64,000 nt of DNA from Prorocentrum cordatum. Lineage: Eukaryota; Sar; Dinophyceae; Prorocentrales; Prorocentraceae. Below the pieces are notes generated by a model. That model was not told the DNA's origin. It was given only the letters and a program-made list of their open reading frames with translations, and did no database searches. Positions 22,888-34,365 of the stretch are shown here, one piece after another. Position 1 is the first letter of the stretch. Each line of letters starts with the position of its first letter. Position numbers and translations under genes: made by a program. The stretch spans positions 132,501 through 196,500 of the forward strand of contig CAUYUJ010021171.1 of assembly GCA_963575745.1 (NCBI GenBank). The letters are read 5' to 3'.

Positions 22888-23830
22888 TTAAAGCCACTGG
22901 CCTTCGGCAGCCCTGAGAAAAGCGCCCCACTTATCCTGGATCTGGAGATCAGGATCCGAGCACAGCTCCCCGACGTGGTCCCAGGGGTCAACCCCAGGAG
23001 GGGGTCCAAGACAACCGATGGGCAACTCCGTGGGGAACCTCCTAGGGACCTGAACGAAACGAACACTACACAGGGGCTCGACCGAGGGGAGGACGAACCG
23101 AACAGGGAGGTGGGGAGAGATGGGGACGTTCTGGACAACTTCAGCCCTAGCCTGACCTGCAATCTGGCGCGAAACCACGAAGTAGTCGATGCAGCGCATG
23201 GCGGGCCTGCACGTGCCCTCCGTAGGCGCCGCGATGACGGCGTCGAGAGCATCGACCCACGACGTCTTGACTAAATCGCTTGGGGTGCAATTCCAATCGC
23301 CACCGACGATGAAGGGCATGCCAGCAGCCTTGAGCCTGGCTCCCACACGCGAAAGGATCGCCCAATTCTGCTCGTCGGTGCCCACAAAGTGCACCAGGTA
23401 CAAATTGACGATGAGGAAGCCGCCACGCAGCATGCCGCCCACATGCAAAGCCGCATCACGAGCGGCCACAACCTGGCTGTCGAAATTCTCGAGCGGCGCT
23501 ATCCCGACACGAGCAACTGACGCCGTGACCAGCCCACCAGAAGGATTGCCAGCAGTGGGAAGCGCAGCCGTAGCAGAAGCCGACCAACCCGCAGCGCGCA
23601 TCTTGGACTCAAGAGCCTGAGAGGCAGCGGGAAACATGCGGGACTCCTGCATCAAAAGGACATCACTGTAAATGGACTCCGACAGGTACGCGTCGAGGCA
23701 AACCTGCCCGCCGACGTTGGCGGTGATGATCGACCAAGTCTTCTTCGCCTTCCTGCTAAACAGTCGGCCGATCTGCCGCGGCGGCAGAGGTACCCATCGG
23801 GTCGTCGAACGGGGTGCACTTAAACTTCTT
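22888..23830 (-). pseudogene. LINE endonuclease (EEP / AP-endonuclease-like)
   Basis: This frame reads TWSIITANVGG, then LLMQESRMFP (catalytic Glu), then GGFLIVNLYLVH, then FIVGGDWNCTPSD (the GDWN metal-binding motif), then CIDYFVVSR and SPHLPVRFVL (terminal Asp/His region). This is the full motif order of exonuclease-endonuclease-phosphatase folds used by LINEs to nick target DNA for primed reverse transcription. The final His is retained in ISPHLPV. The frame differs from both the gag and the RT frames, so at least one indel lies on each side. The stretch 23830-24411 of the same open frame is only a shadow of gag. Confidence 0.85.
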
Positions 23831-24916
23831 CTGCGCCGCATCGTTGAGCCCACCGACGATGTTGTCACACTGCTTGCGAGACAAGCCCTTGGACTGCAAG
23901 AACTTATCCCATCCCTCGTCGGTGGTGAGACGCTGCAAAAAGGATGAGAAATGAGAAAAAGCTTGCTGGCCGCCAGCCGCTCCCTGCGCCGAATCGCTTC
24001 TCCCAACACCCCCCTTCGCCGCCCCCCCTCCAGACGGCGCAAGGGTGGCAGGCGCAGCGCCTGGCGCAAAGGGCGACCCTGCCGCTCCGAGCACGTCTCC
24101 TCCAAAGACGGCTGTGGCAACGGCGGCAACGTCAATGGACTGCGGCTCAGAGACAGGAGCGTCGCGCATGCCGTCGTCACTCTCGCTCGCGGCCTCCTCG
24201 CTGCCATCGCCGGCAGGGCGTAGCATGCCATCACGAGTAGCAAGAAGAGAACGCAGCGAGCTAGCAAGCCCTTTGTCCATGGCCTCGAACTGCAGCAACA
24301 AAGCGAAGGCAGGATCATCAGGCTGAACTTCGGTGAGACCGCCGCCAGGAGGCCGAGCCCGCACAGGACCACCGCTGGCAGCAGCCCAGGCCGCCGTGGC
24401 CTTGGCCGCACACGCGAGCTCGTGCGCCTGCACCTGCTCGAGCTTGGCCTTCAGCGCCACGAGCTCCAAAAACTTCTCCTGCACGTGAACCTCGAGCTTG
24501 TCGACCTTCTGCTGCACCTGCAAGGCCTCGCGCTTGGCCTCGTCATAAGCCACCTGGGCATGCTTGGCGACCGCCTTGGGGTCGCCCGCCGCCAAGGCCC
24601 GCTGAGCCAAGACCCTGGCTCGCTGGGAAGGGCCCAGGAGCGACTTGGAGGTCTCGAAATCAGCGTCGGACATCTTGACGAACACGGAGAGCTGAGAAGC
24701 GTCGAGCAGCGGGATCTTGGGTCTGGCATCCTTCTGCCGCGGCGGCCCATGAGCCCAGTCCCCTTGCGGTGGCGGAGCTGGGCGAGTAGCGGGCATAGGA
24801 GGACGCTCAGCACCACACATGTAGCAATACTTCTTGAACGCAGAGTTGTTCTTGAAACCGCACTTCTTCTTGGGACAGCACCAGACATCGCCACCGCCGC
24901 GGTTGGTACCTCCCAT
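23756..24916 (-). pseudogene. LINE gag-like ORF with RanBP2-type zinc finger
   Basis: The first ATG below the leader is at 24916. The N-terminus holds WCCPKKKCGFKNN...YCYMCG, a W-x-C-x4-C-x3-N-x6-C-x2-C pattern matching the RanBP2 zinc-ribbon class, usually RNA- or protein-binding. A Pro-rich linker, a long helical region rich in Ala, Lys and Gln (likely coiled coil), and a C-terminal stretch with LTTDEGWDKFLQSKGL and FDDPMG follow. In related elements this stretch runs straight into the endonuclease; here the frame ends at 23756 and the endonuclease continues in another frame. Role in the element: packaging or chaperoning RNA (inference from position). Confidence 0.75.
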
Positions 24917-25030
24917 GAAAGCTTGAGCCAGCAAAGGTGTTCCAACAGGAGATCACAAAATGGAGCCTGCACAGGGCAGCGCGTGTAGACAGTGGGGGCC
25001 GCAAATCCCCCTCGCCAGTGAGGCCAGGTC

Positions 25031-25074
25031 CTGAGCCAGAGAAACGCTACGGACTTGAGCCAAAATGGCTACGG
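25031..25074 (-). promoter_or_regulatory. Spliced leader plus decayed second leader at LINE 5' end
   Basis: The block 25054-25074, read on the minus strand, matches the last 21 nt of the dinoflagellate spliced leader exactly (core CCATTTTGGCTCAAG). Its first base, normally A, G or T, is C here. One nucleotide further in, 25031-25052 reads CCGTAGCG....GGCTCAG, an older leader with internal changes. A weaker third resemblance (CCTTTGCTGGCTCAAG, about 24921-24936) lies directly before the gag ATG, but it may simply be coding or UTR sequence. Confidence 0.9.
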
Positions 25075-25079
25075 GTTTC

Positions 25080-25183
25080 TCCTTTTCCTTCTCCTTCTCC
25101 TTCTCCTCCTCCTCACCTCCTCCTCCTCCCTCCCCTCCTCCTCCTCCTCCTCCTCCTCCTCCTCCTCCTCCTCCTCCTCCTGC
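25080..25183 (+). repeat. TTC and CTC microsatellite at the LINE 5' boundary
   Basis: TTCTCC then CTC runs begin about 5 bp outside the spliced leader of the LINE. On the LINE strand the tract is purine-rich and precedes the element. Confidence 0.95.
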
Positions 25184-25379
25184 AACTAGGGAAAGACATG
25201 AAATGGGAAGGCGTTGGAATAACACGCAAAACCCGTCTAGAGAGAATGTGCGATAAGGATGCACGGGCCTTCGCACCCATTTCGAAGCGTTTCGAGCGGG
25301 GCACGGCCAACGAGAGAGGCCGAGGATGGACCGAGGCGGCAATGATGCAAGGGTACCCTTGGAAAGGCTGCCCGTCGTT

Positions 25380-25530
25380 ACTATGCGGGTTGATTGTAGA
25401 TTGGGTTTCCGCCCGCCCCATGAAGAGAAGGGAAAAGGGAAAGCCGCTCGACTCCTGAAGTATAGGAAGGCAGCTCAAGTAGATTGGAAGCTGGGAGTCC
25501 CCGTATACATACTTTCAACGACCGGAGTGC
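25380..25530 (+). repeat. Dispersed repeat D, copy 2
   Basis: TTTCCGCCCGCCCCATGAAGA, AAGCCGCTCGACTCCTGAAG and AGTAGATTGGAAGCTGGGAG align with 3650-3760. Confidence 0.8.
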
Positions 25531-25559
25531 AAGGGTGCGCGATAAGGATTTGGCGGCGC

Positions 25560-27480
25560 GGCGCGCAGATGGGGTGTTAGGGGAGGGGGGAGGGCTTCAT
25601 AGAAGGAGGCGGCTTCAGAAAAGAGGCAGGCCTCACATCTATAGATAAGGCCCGCGCCTTCTGAGAAGGAAGGGCGCTCCTAAGAAGCCCTCCCCCTCCC
25701 CCTACCCCCCTCTGCGAGTGGCCGACAAAAGGATGCCTAAATCGAAGAGACGGCCCGAAGACCAGAGACACTCCTGAGTCCGAAGTAGCCCTGATGTCAG
25801 CGCCTTGACTGTAGTGGTCCAAGCATACACTGCGGAAAATGTGTAGCACGCATGGCCCGCTGCTTAGAGCGCAAGTGAGACTCCTTGCGTGCAAGCGCTG
25901 CCATGGGGACCATAATCGGCATGGGCAGGACGGCGAGAAGGCTGAGCGCGGGGAGAAGAGACGCAGGACGAAGAACATTGGAAGCGGCGGCAGGGGAAGC
26001 GGCACGATGGTGAGAGAAGGATATGCAGAGGGGGAGCCGTAGGAAGGATGGGAGGCGGAGCGGCAGCAGCAGAGGGAGGGTGAGGATGAGGATGAGCAGG
26101 ACGAAGAGCACGAATAGGAACAGCACGAGCATGAGCGGGCCCAACCGCGGGAGGGCAGCGAGGACGAAGCAGAGGACGAGAAGCGGCGAATGGGTCATGG
26201 TCCTCGCTCCGACTCCCCTCTTCTTCACCATCCTGCCGCTGCTGCTGGACCTCATGCTCTTCGTCGTGGAGACGCGAGCCATGAGGGGCAGCAGCAGCGG
26301 CAGGAGGGGTGCGAATGAACAGCATGAGGTCTCACAGGGCGAGTGGCGACTTGCAGCTGGGCGCACAGCCGCAACCCGCAAGCTCACCGCCATCACCACA
26401 TATCACAGGCTCGAATTCGCCAGGAGGTACGAGAGGTATGCAACCAGCAGGCGCACCGAACGCATAAAACGACAACGACGACGACGACGTCGACGACGAC
26501 GACGATGGCCGAACGCGGCCATCTTGTGTCGGCGCAGGGCCCTCCTCCCCAGACCCCTTTCTTCTCCAACGCCACCCAAAGGGAGGGACAAGGGGAGCCA
26601 AGACCTCCGAAACAAGTGCATGTTGGACTGTCTTCTAGGGCCCCCGCGCATCTCACTTCGGGGCCCCTGAGAGCAGGAGCAGAGCAGCAGCAAGCGGTGG
26701 AGCCAGAGGAGGAGCAGAAGGGACCGGCAGGAGGTGGGGCAGCCACGTGCAAGATTCCAGGCGCAGGGTGTCCGCAAAGCGGCTCCACAAGGGAGTCTCT
26801 ACCCAGGGTGTGCAAGAACTGAAGGGACAACAAACTATATGTCGCGCCGCTCTACGGCCCACTCCTGGGCACTGGCCAGAAGAGATTCCGAGGACAGTCC
26901 GGCCGTGGCGCCGAAGGCCCTCCAGGACGAGCCGCAGGAGCAGCGGCATCGTTATCGTTTCCTCCCCTGGATTTAGGTCGGGCATGTCCCCCTACGGGCG
27001 GATTTTGGGCGAAAAAATGAAAAAGACTCAAAACATACTCAGAAACAAAATCAAAGAAACATCGTCCCCATACTATTTCTGTCTACGTTTGAATGTTCAT
27101 ACTGTAGACGGACGTGCCCGATTTAACCCAGCGCAGCAAGAAGAGCAGGGGACAGCAGGGAAAACCTCAGACGCCGCCTGACTGACCCCCCTGGCAGACC
27201 TTCCCCTTCCGCGACGGCGACCTCGCCTCTCGAGCTCCCCCCGGGCCTTAACTCGGGCGTGTCCTCTACAGAAGGAATTTTCGAAACTAGGCAAACGTTG
27301 TCTGGATACTTTTTTTGTTGTATATATTTCTTTACTAGTTTGGAATACGTGTTGAATATGTAATTTGTTCGTCCAAACCCGCCTGCAGACAGACATGTCC
27401 GACCTAACCCTGGCCGCGCGCACGCGTCGCGGGGCGCGGCGAAGAGGACGGCACGCACACGAGGTGGTCTGCTGAGGGTC
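25560..27480. other. Gene-free stretch with a GAC microsatellite
   Basis: Frames of about 150-215 codons on both strands are Ser/Leu/Pro or Arg-rich and show no motif. ACGACGACG runs lie at 26470-26505. Two related words, GACGGACGTGCCCGATTTAA (27107) and GACAGACATGTCCGACCTAA (27389), suggest an old duplication. Confidence 0.35.
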
Positions 27481-27484
27481 GATG

Positions 27485-27785
27485 AGGAAGGCCGCCCCCG
27501 AGAGCCGGCTGCCCCTTCGGACGCCCAATGGGTACGGAAAACTCGGGGGCAATGCCCTGCAACAGATGTTGTCCAAAACCGGCAACGGCCATTGTCGGGC
27601 AGTGCGAGGAGGACGTCACGGAAGGGGCTGGTCTGCTAAAGATCGGTGGGGCCGCCCCCGAGAGCCGGCTGCCCATTCAGACGCCCGAGACGGGTACGGA
27701 AATTATTCAGTGCGTGGAGCTCCTCATATGTGCATCTCATGTTTTATGCCATGCCATAGCGAACGTCTGCTTATGAACGCTTGAC
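27485..27785 (+). repeat. Dispersed repeat G, copy 1
   Basis: GGCCGCCCCCGAGAGCCGGC occurs at about 27490 and 27650. The end of the block (TGCGTGGAGCTCCTCATATG, GCCATGCCATAGCGAACGTC) matches sequence inside the satellite at 32335-32410 and 34280-34355. AACAGATGTTGTCC (27560) recurs at 35246. Confidence 0.8.
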
Positions 27786-28244
27786 TATAATAGCGCGTTC
27801 ACAAAGGCCGACAGGGCCGACGAACACGAGTGAATCCTAATGCGAATGGGTGAGTATGAGTCAGAGTGAGCTTTGAGCATGATTGAATCTGAGCCTCCCA
27901 TTCATTCCCCCTCCTCAGCTGCCAGGCCGTGCCCTCCTCAGCCTGTGGTAACGCGCATATGTTCTAGGATCGTTGGCAGTGGGATATGTACAGCGAGGGT
28001 TTAGCCACGCAAGGCCTTACGTGCATATCATGTTGTAGGCTAGTGCCACGGCGAGCATTTGTCCATGATAATTGTTTGCTCCACGAGCGCGCCCATGCGA
28101 GCGGCGAGCACGCGCGCGCGCAGCGCGGCTGCACATCCACCACGCGCATGCTTTCATTAACGTGCATATGCCCGCGCAACAATTTTTGTCAAGGCAAAGA
28201 ATTCCTTCGGCACCGCGTCCGAAGCTCCGGGGGGAGCACGAATC

Positions 28245-28440
28245 ACAAGTGCTTCAAAAGGCACCTCGCGACCTGCACCTCAACTTTAAACGTCCGCGCT
28301 TCGCATCGGGCCTGGCCGGCAACGCAAACGGAAGTCGCAGGTGCATGACGTGCAGAAGGCAAGCGCTACAAATGGCACCCTCGCGGTTTGCGCCTCGGCT
28401 TTGGCCGCCCGCGCTTGGCATCGGGCCTAGCTGGCAACGC
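28245..28440 (+). repeat. Tandem pair of an about 115-bp repeat
   Basis: AAGTGCTTCAAAAGGCACCT (28250) and AAGCGCTACAAATGGCACCC (28360) start two copies that both run to CATCGGGCCT-GC-GGCAACGCAAA. A third copy begins at 29241 (AAGTGCTACAAATGGCACCC). Confidence 0.85.
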
Positions 28441-29465
28441 AAAAAAAAAAAAAACCTTCTGCACTTGGCATCGGGGAGAGGGGCCAGAGGCGCGACGCGA
28501 ATCAGTACGTCTGTGACCTCATGTCTGCCAGCTGTACCGCGTCGGACTTTTGGTCGGCCCCCTCCGCGATGCCCCGCGCGTCGCCCAGCGCCCCGTTGAC
28601 GCCGTCGCCCACGTTCGCAGCCGCGCTGGGATAAGAACCGTGCCCTTCCAACACCTGGATATGGTTATCGATCGTCTCGTAAACGGCGCCGTAATCCAGC
28701 TATTGAATTACGGCCGCCTCTGTCTCCGTCGGCGACAGGCCCAACTCCGCTGCTGCGAAGGTGCCCAGGCCTGCGCAACTTGCCCCGACAGTCGAAGCTC
28801 CGCCCACGGAAGCCAACCAAGCCAGAAGGCTGTCGAGCGCGCTAACAAAACGCGCGCCCGCGCTGACAGCGGCAGCGCTTGCCCCCGAGGATGTCGCAGC
28901 GGTCGAGCCTTGATTCGCACCCGCTGGCGCCGTTCCTCAAGCAATTCGCCGTCGAATGTCGGCGGATCCGCGCCCGGGGAGACCTCCCCGCTCCCCCCCC
29001 CCCCCCCCTCGGTCCGCAGCGCCGCGTTAGGCATGGGCGTTCCCGACCGAAGAAATGAGACTGCGTTCAGCGCATATGGAGATGCCGGGTCCGATGGGCG
29101 ACCTCCGCTTCGAGCCAAGACTGCGTCAATGATGGTTCCTACCGGACTACGTCTCGACAGGGTAACGATGCTCGATGTGTTTCAGAGGCTAAGAGCTCTC
29201 GTCGCGCCGCGTCCAAAGCACCCGAGGGGCAGCGCTAGAAGCAAGTGCTACAAATGGCACCCTTGCGATTTGCGCCTCGGCCCTGGCCGCCCGCGCTGGG
29301 CGCCGGGCTTCGAAGCCCGGCGCGGGCTCTCGAAGTTCAACGCCCGCGCAGACAAACAGCCGTCTGCACTGGGCGTCGGCCTTTGCAGCGCGAGGCCAGC
29401 GGCAGACAGATCTGGGCAATCAATGCCGCCCGCGCCGGGCATCGGGCCGGAAGGAACACGGGCCG
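28441..29465. other. Gene-free stretch below the helicase
   Basis: Starts with an A15 run. It holds the third copy of the 115-bp repeat (29241-29310). No motif was found in the open frames; some of this could be the decayed C-terminus of the helicase gene. Confidence 0.35.
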
Positions 29466-30927
29466 TCACTCTTCCTCTGGCAGCGTTATCCCGCACTCCC
29501 CGGCAAGCAGGGCGGCCCTCGCCACCGTCGAGTCCTCAGACGACGCGAAGCGTCGAAGAGCGCGTTTCACTGACGCTGGCGGACCTCCCTCCAAAAGCCA
29601 GCGAGGCGGCGGCCGCGCCAGCATCATGTCCGCCATCCGAGTGGCGCGCGAGAACATCACGTAGAGGTTCAAACACCAAGTGTCGTCGTTGAATCCTCGT
29701 CGCCCCCGAGGCACCTGGCGCGCGCTGTCAATGGTCACTGCAGCGCAGATCGTCTGCCCTTGCGAGGCTGTCGTCGCCAGGTAGTGCGCGCGCGAGAACA
29801 TGGTGCCAAACCGCTTCGCGCAGCGCGCCACGGACAGAGCCTCCCAGGTGAAGATTGTCTCCATCAGGGGCATGCAGAAGAGGCTGCGTGCAATCTTCTC
29901 TTCTTTGCCTACGTAGTCCATAAAATATTCCCACGCGGGCGCCTCCGTGAAATCGCCGACCTGCAACCACATGCCAGTGGGCGAGCGGCGCGGCCTGACG
30001 AGTTCGCAGGGCCCGCGTTGTTCTAGTTTACCTGGTCGTCCTCGTGGAACAGAAAGTCGACGATCGTGGCCTGTTGCTCCTGGACCAAGCCATATCTGCC
30101 ATTGAACTTGCCAGCGAAACGAGCCCGCATCCCCGCGTGGGCGGGCAGCGCCCGTGCATGCGGCCCGCTTTGTACATGTTGGCGACGTTCAGCATTTTGG
30201 AATATGTTTCCTTGTCTCTGATGGTCTGGCACTCGTCGGCAGCCTGCAGGAAAACCCAGGGCACCTCGGGCGCGCGGGCGTCGCGCCGAGCCCGCTTGGC
30301 GATCCAGCGGGCCATGGGTTCCCAGTACATGGCCAAGCCGTAACCTCCGAGGGGCTCCTTCTGCGCGCTCCGCGGGCCCAGCTCAGGGCTCGCGTCGGGG
30401 CGGCTGTCCTTCGCAGACCTCGCCTCGAAGGCCCACCAGACAGGGTCGGGGATCGGTTTGCCCTGCCGCATGCAGCTTGAGAGCTATATGGGGGGATCGC
30501 CCTTGACGAAGCGCTTCGTCCCTTGGAGCTCGATGACACACGTGATCCACTTGAAGACCCTGAGGGCGCTCTGGATCTCAAGGGGGGGCGGCTCCGACAG
30601 CACGCAGTTGCCGTCCTCGTCTTTTTCGCTGGGATCTGTCACGAGGCCGAGCTGCGCAGTCGGTGCCAACTGCAAGAAAACGCTCAGGTGGATGACGATG
30701 GGGCACCAACCAAAACTGCACCCTTGCTTCTTATACTTGCCCTCCGAGACATCGTGGGCATTGGTGCGCCCGCACATGGCGCGGAACTCCAGCATGTTGT
30801 AATTTGCGGCAGACACCATGCTCACCTCTTCAATGACGAGCGCTTTCACGCTCCTCCACCGCACCTCGAGGCCCCGCTCTTTGCTGCCAGGCCGCATCCT
30901 CGCGTTGACCATCTCCTGAACCAGCAC
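29466..30927 (-). pseudogene. Decayed Pif1-like DNA helicase, C-terminal part
   Basis: From 30927 the frame reads VRWRSVKALVIEEVSMVSAANYNML, the Walker B block of Pif1/RecD-type helicases with D-E changed to E-E. FLQLAPTAQLGLVTD follows, where the family has G-D-F-L-Q-L. Then come GTKRFVKGDPPI, an in-frame TAG (about 30484), and MRQGKPIPDPVW in the same frame. Near 30150 the coding sense moves to another frame (GMRARFAGKFNGRYGLVQEQQATIVDFLFHEDD), and from 29972 to a third: WLQVGDFTEAP, YLATTASQGQTICAAV and LYVMFSRATRMADMMLARPP, which is helicase motifs V and VI. Walker A and everything before it are missing; a TGA directly precedes 30927 and the satellite begins 100 bp further. The family unwinds DNA; this copy cannot be functional as assembled. 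Confidence 0.8.
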
Positions 30928-31020
30928 TCATCGATTCCTTCCTCCGTGCGTCCCAGATGGTACGTGCCAGAGCACGACCCAAGGGAGCAGCACGCCTCAC
31001 CTTTTTCCTCGCAGCATCAA

Positions 31021-32006
31021 AACGAGCAAACCGCTTGAGCCATCCCCGCAACATGGCCGCGAACGGGCCCGTGTCCTACCCCCTGGCGGCTCTCCTTAGG
31101 GGTGCTGAAACCAGCGCCCCGCCTGAGACATCCTCAAATTCTGCTTTGAAAACAAAGGATGTTGGGCATGAAAACGGGCAGACCGCCTGATACATCCCCA
31201 CAAACTGGCCGCGAACGGGACCGTGAAAACACCCCTGGCGGCTCCCCTTAGGGGTGCTGAAACCAGCGCCCCGCCGGAGACATCCTCAAAATCTGCCCTG
31301 GAAGCCAAGGGTGGTGGGCATGAAAACGAGCAAACCGATTAAGACATTCCACAAACTTGCCGCGAACGGGCCCGTGAAAACACCGCTGGCGGCTCCCCTT
31401 CAGGGTGCTGAAACCAGCGCCCCGCCTGAGACATCCTCAAAATCTGCCCTGAAAGCTAAGGATGCTGGACATGAAAAGGAGCAAAACGCATGAGACATCC
31501 TCACAAACTGGCCGCGAACGGGACCGTGAAAACACCGCTGGCGGCTCCCCTTAGGGGTGCTGACACCAACGCCCCGCTCGAGACATCCTTGGAATCTGCT
31601 CTGAAAGCCAAGGATGATGGCCATGAAAACGAGCAAACCGCCTGCGATATCCCCACAAACTGGCCGCGAACGGGCCCGTGAAAACACCCCTGGCGGCTCC
31701 CCTCAGGGTTGCTGTAACCAGCGCCCCGCCTGAGACATCCTCACGGTCTGCTTTGAAAGCAAAGGATGTTGGGCATGAAAACAAACAAACCGAAAGAGAC
31801 ATCCCCACAAACTGGCCGCGAACGGGCCCGTGACAACACCACTGGCGGCTCCCCTTAGGGGTGCTGGAACCAGCGTCCCGCCTGAGACATCCTCAAAATC
31901 TGCTCTGAAAGCAAAGGATGTTGGGCATGACAACGACCAAACCACCTGAGACACCCCCACAAACTGGCCGCGAACGGGGCCGTGAAAACACCCCTGGCGG
32001 CTCCCC
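31021..32006 (+). repeat. 152-bp satellite, block 1
   Basis: GGCCGCGAACGGG recurs at 31055, 31207, 31358 (as TGCCGCG), 31510, 31662, 31814 and 31966: an exact 151-152 bp period, about seven units. Each unit has CCTGAGACATCCCCACAAAC and CGGCTCCCCTTAGGGGTGCTG. The word GAGACATCC occurs twice per unit, so the unit may itself have arisen from a half-size duplication. Confidence 0.97.
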
Positions 32007-32420
32007 TTGCGAGTCTGAGTATGACTAGGTCTGAGTATGAGCAGGTCTCAGTTCGTGCGTTGAAAAACGCAAGCTATGAGAAGGTCTGAGTATGTGTACG
32101 TCTGGGTATGAGTAAGTCTGTGTATGAGCAGGTCTGGGAACGAGTCTGGCTATGAGTAAGTCTGGGTACGAAGGAGTCCCAGCATGGGTAAGTCTGAGTA
32201 TGAGTAGGCCTGCATGCTGTTTGATGAGTAAGTCAGACCATGAGAAGGTATGAGTATGAGTAGGTCTGAGTATGAGTAAGTCTGTGTGTGAGTAGGTGTG
32301 TTCTCTCTGGAGCCGGCGGCGCCCGAATAATAATTACTCACTGCGTGGAGCTCCCCATATGTGTATATCATGTATTATGTCATGCCATAACGAGCGTCTG
32401 TTCATGAGCGCACTGACGAG
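32007..32420 (+). repeat. GAGTATGAGTAGGTCT minisatellite plus single-copy linker, block 1
   Basis: Irregular 12- to 16-bp units (TCTGAGTATGAGTAAG) to about 32310, then a linker (GCCCGAATAATAATTACTCA, TGCGTGGAGCTCCCCATATG) shared with repeat G. Confidence 0.92.
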
Positions 32421-33950
32421 CAAACCGCCTGAGACATCCCCGCAAAATGGCCGCGAATGGGCCCGTGTCCTACCCCCTGGCGGCACTCTTTAGGGATGCT
32501 TGGTGGGCATGAAAACGAACAAACTGCCTGAGACATCCCCACAAACTGGCCGCGAACGGGCCCTTGAAAACACCGCCGGCGGCTCCAGGATGCTGAAACC
32601 AGCGCCCCGCCTGAAACATCCTCAAAATCTGCTCTGAAAGCTGAGGATGTTGGACATGAAAACGACCTAACCGCATGAGACATCCCCACAAACTAGTCGC
32701 GAACGGGCCCGTGAAAACACCATTGGCGGTCCCCTTAAGGGTGGTATAGCCAGCGCCCCGCCTGAGACATCCTCAACATCTGCTCTGAAAGCAAAGGATG
32801 TTGGGCATGAAAACGACCTAACCGCATCAGACATCCCCACAAACTGACCGCGAACGGGCCCGTGAAAACACCCCTGGCGGCTCCCCTTAGAGGTTCTGAA
32901 ACAAGCGCCCCGCCAGAGACATCCTCACAATCTGCTTTGAAAGCAAAGGAGGTTGGGCATGAAAACGAGCAAACCGCTGGAGACATCGCCACAAACTGGC
33001 CGCGAACGGGACCGTGAAAACACCCATGGCTGCTCCCCATCGGGGTGCTGAAACCAGCGCCCCGCCTGAGACATCCTCACAACCTGCTCTGAAAGCAAAG
33101 GGTGTTGGGCATGAAAGCAAGCAAACCGCATGAGACATCCCCACAAACTTGCCGCGAACGGGCCCGTGAAAACACTCCTGGCGGCTCCCCTTAGGGGTGC
33201 TGGAAACAGCGCCCCGCCTGAGACATCCTCACAATCTGCTCTGAAAGCCAAGGACGTTGGGCATGAAAACAAGCAAACCGCCTGATACATCCCCACAAAC
33301 TGGCCGCGAACGGGACCGTGAAAACACCGCTGGCGGCTCCCCTTAGGGGTGCTGAAACCAGCGCCCCGCCGGATACATCCTCAAAATCTGCCCTGGAAGC
33401 CAAGGGTGGTGGGCATGAAACCGAGCAAACCGTCTGAGACATCCCCACAAACTTGCCGCGAACGGGCCCGTGAAAACACCGCTGGCGGCTCCCCTTCAGG
33501 GTGCTGAAACCAGCGCCCCGCCTCAGACATCCTCAAAATCTGCTCTGAAAGCTAAGGATGTTGGACATGAAAACGAGCTAACCGCATGAGACATCCCCAC
33601 AAACTGGCCGCGAACGGGCCCGTGAAAACACACTTGGCGGCTCCCCTTAGGGGTGCTGACACCAACGCCCCGCTTGAGACATCCTCGAAATCTGATCCGA
33701 AAGCCAAGGATGATGGCCATGAAAACGAGCAGACCGCCTGAGACATCCCCACAAACTGGCCGCGAACGGGCCCGTGAAAACACCCCTGGCGGCTCCCCTC
33801 AGGGGTGCTGAAACCAGCGCCCCGCCTGAGACATCCTCAAAATCTGCTCTGAAAGCAAAGGGTGTTGGGCATGACAACGATCAAACCACCTGAGACACCC
33901 CCACAAACTGGCCGCGAACGGGCCTGTGAAAACACCCCTGGCGGCTCCCC
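32421..33950 (+). repeat. 152-bp satellite, block 2
   Basis: About ten units of the satellite, with deletions near 32500 and 32580. Confidence 0.96.
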
Positions 33951-34365
33951 TTGCGAGTCTGAGTATGACTAGGTCTGAGTATGAGCAGGTCTCATTTCGA
34001 GCGTTGAAAAACGCAAACTATGAGAAGGTCTGAGTATGTGTACGTCTGAGTATGAGTAAGTTTGTGTATGAGCAGGTCTGGGAACGAGTCTGGCTATGAG
34101 TAAGTCTGGGTACGAAGGAGTCCCAGCATGGGTAAGTCTGAGTATGAGTAGGCCTGCATGCTGTGTGTTGAGTAAGTCAGACCATGAGAAGGTACGAGTA
34201 TGAGTAGGTCTGAGTATGAGTAAGTCTGTGTATGAGTAGGTGTGTTCTCTCTGGAGCCGGCGGCGCCCGAATAATAATTACTCACTGCGTGGAGCTCCCC
34301 ATATGTGTATATCATGTATTATGTCATGCCATAACGAGCGTCTGTTCATGAGCGCACTGACGAGC
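33951..34365 (+). repeat. GAGTATGAGT minisatellite plus linker, block 2
   Basis: Near-identical to 32007-32420 at an offset of 1944 bp, showing that the satellite and minisatellite were amplified together. Confidence 0.94.

Larger units (their letters stand above)
19300..25074 (-). mobile_element. Degenerate LINE (non-LTR retrotransposon) with SL at its 5' end
   Basis: Domains run in LINE order on the minus strand: SL relics (25031-25074), zinc-finger gag (about 23760-24916), endonuclease (about 22890-23830), reverse transcriptase (about 21300-22770), thumb with a Cys/His cluster (to about 20350), and RNase H (about 19750-20340). Each step between domains changes frame, so the copy is not translatable as assembled. 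No poly-A is visible at the 3' end, whose exact position I cannot fix. Gag-endonuclease-RT-RNase H LINEs are familiar in dinoflagellate genomes. The leader implies that this copy came from a trans-spliced transcript. Confidence 0.88.

Noticed and set aside
28550-29692. 380-codon frame (+)
   Set aside because: No motif, Arg/Ala/Ser-rich, overlaps the helicase remnant on the other strand and a dispersed repeat.
31096-33877. Series of 70-126 codon frames with DVSGGALVSAPLRGAA
   Set aside because: Translation of the 152-bp satellite; frames end in every unit or two, so not a repeat protein.
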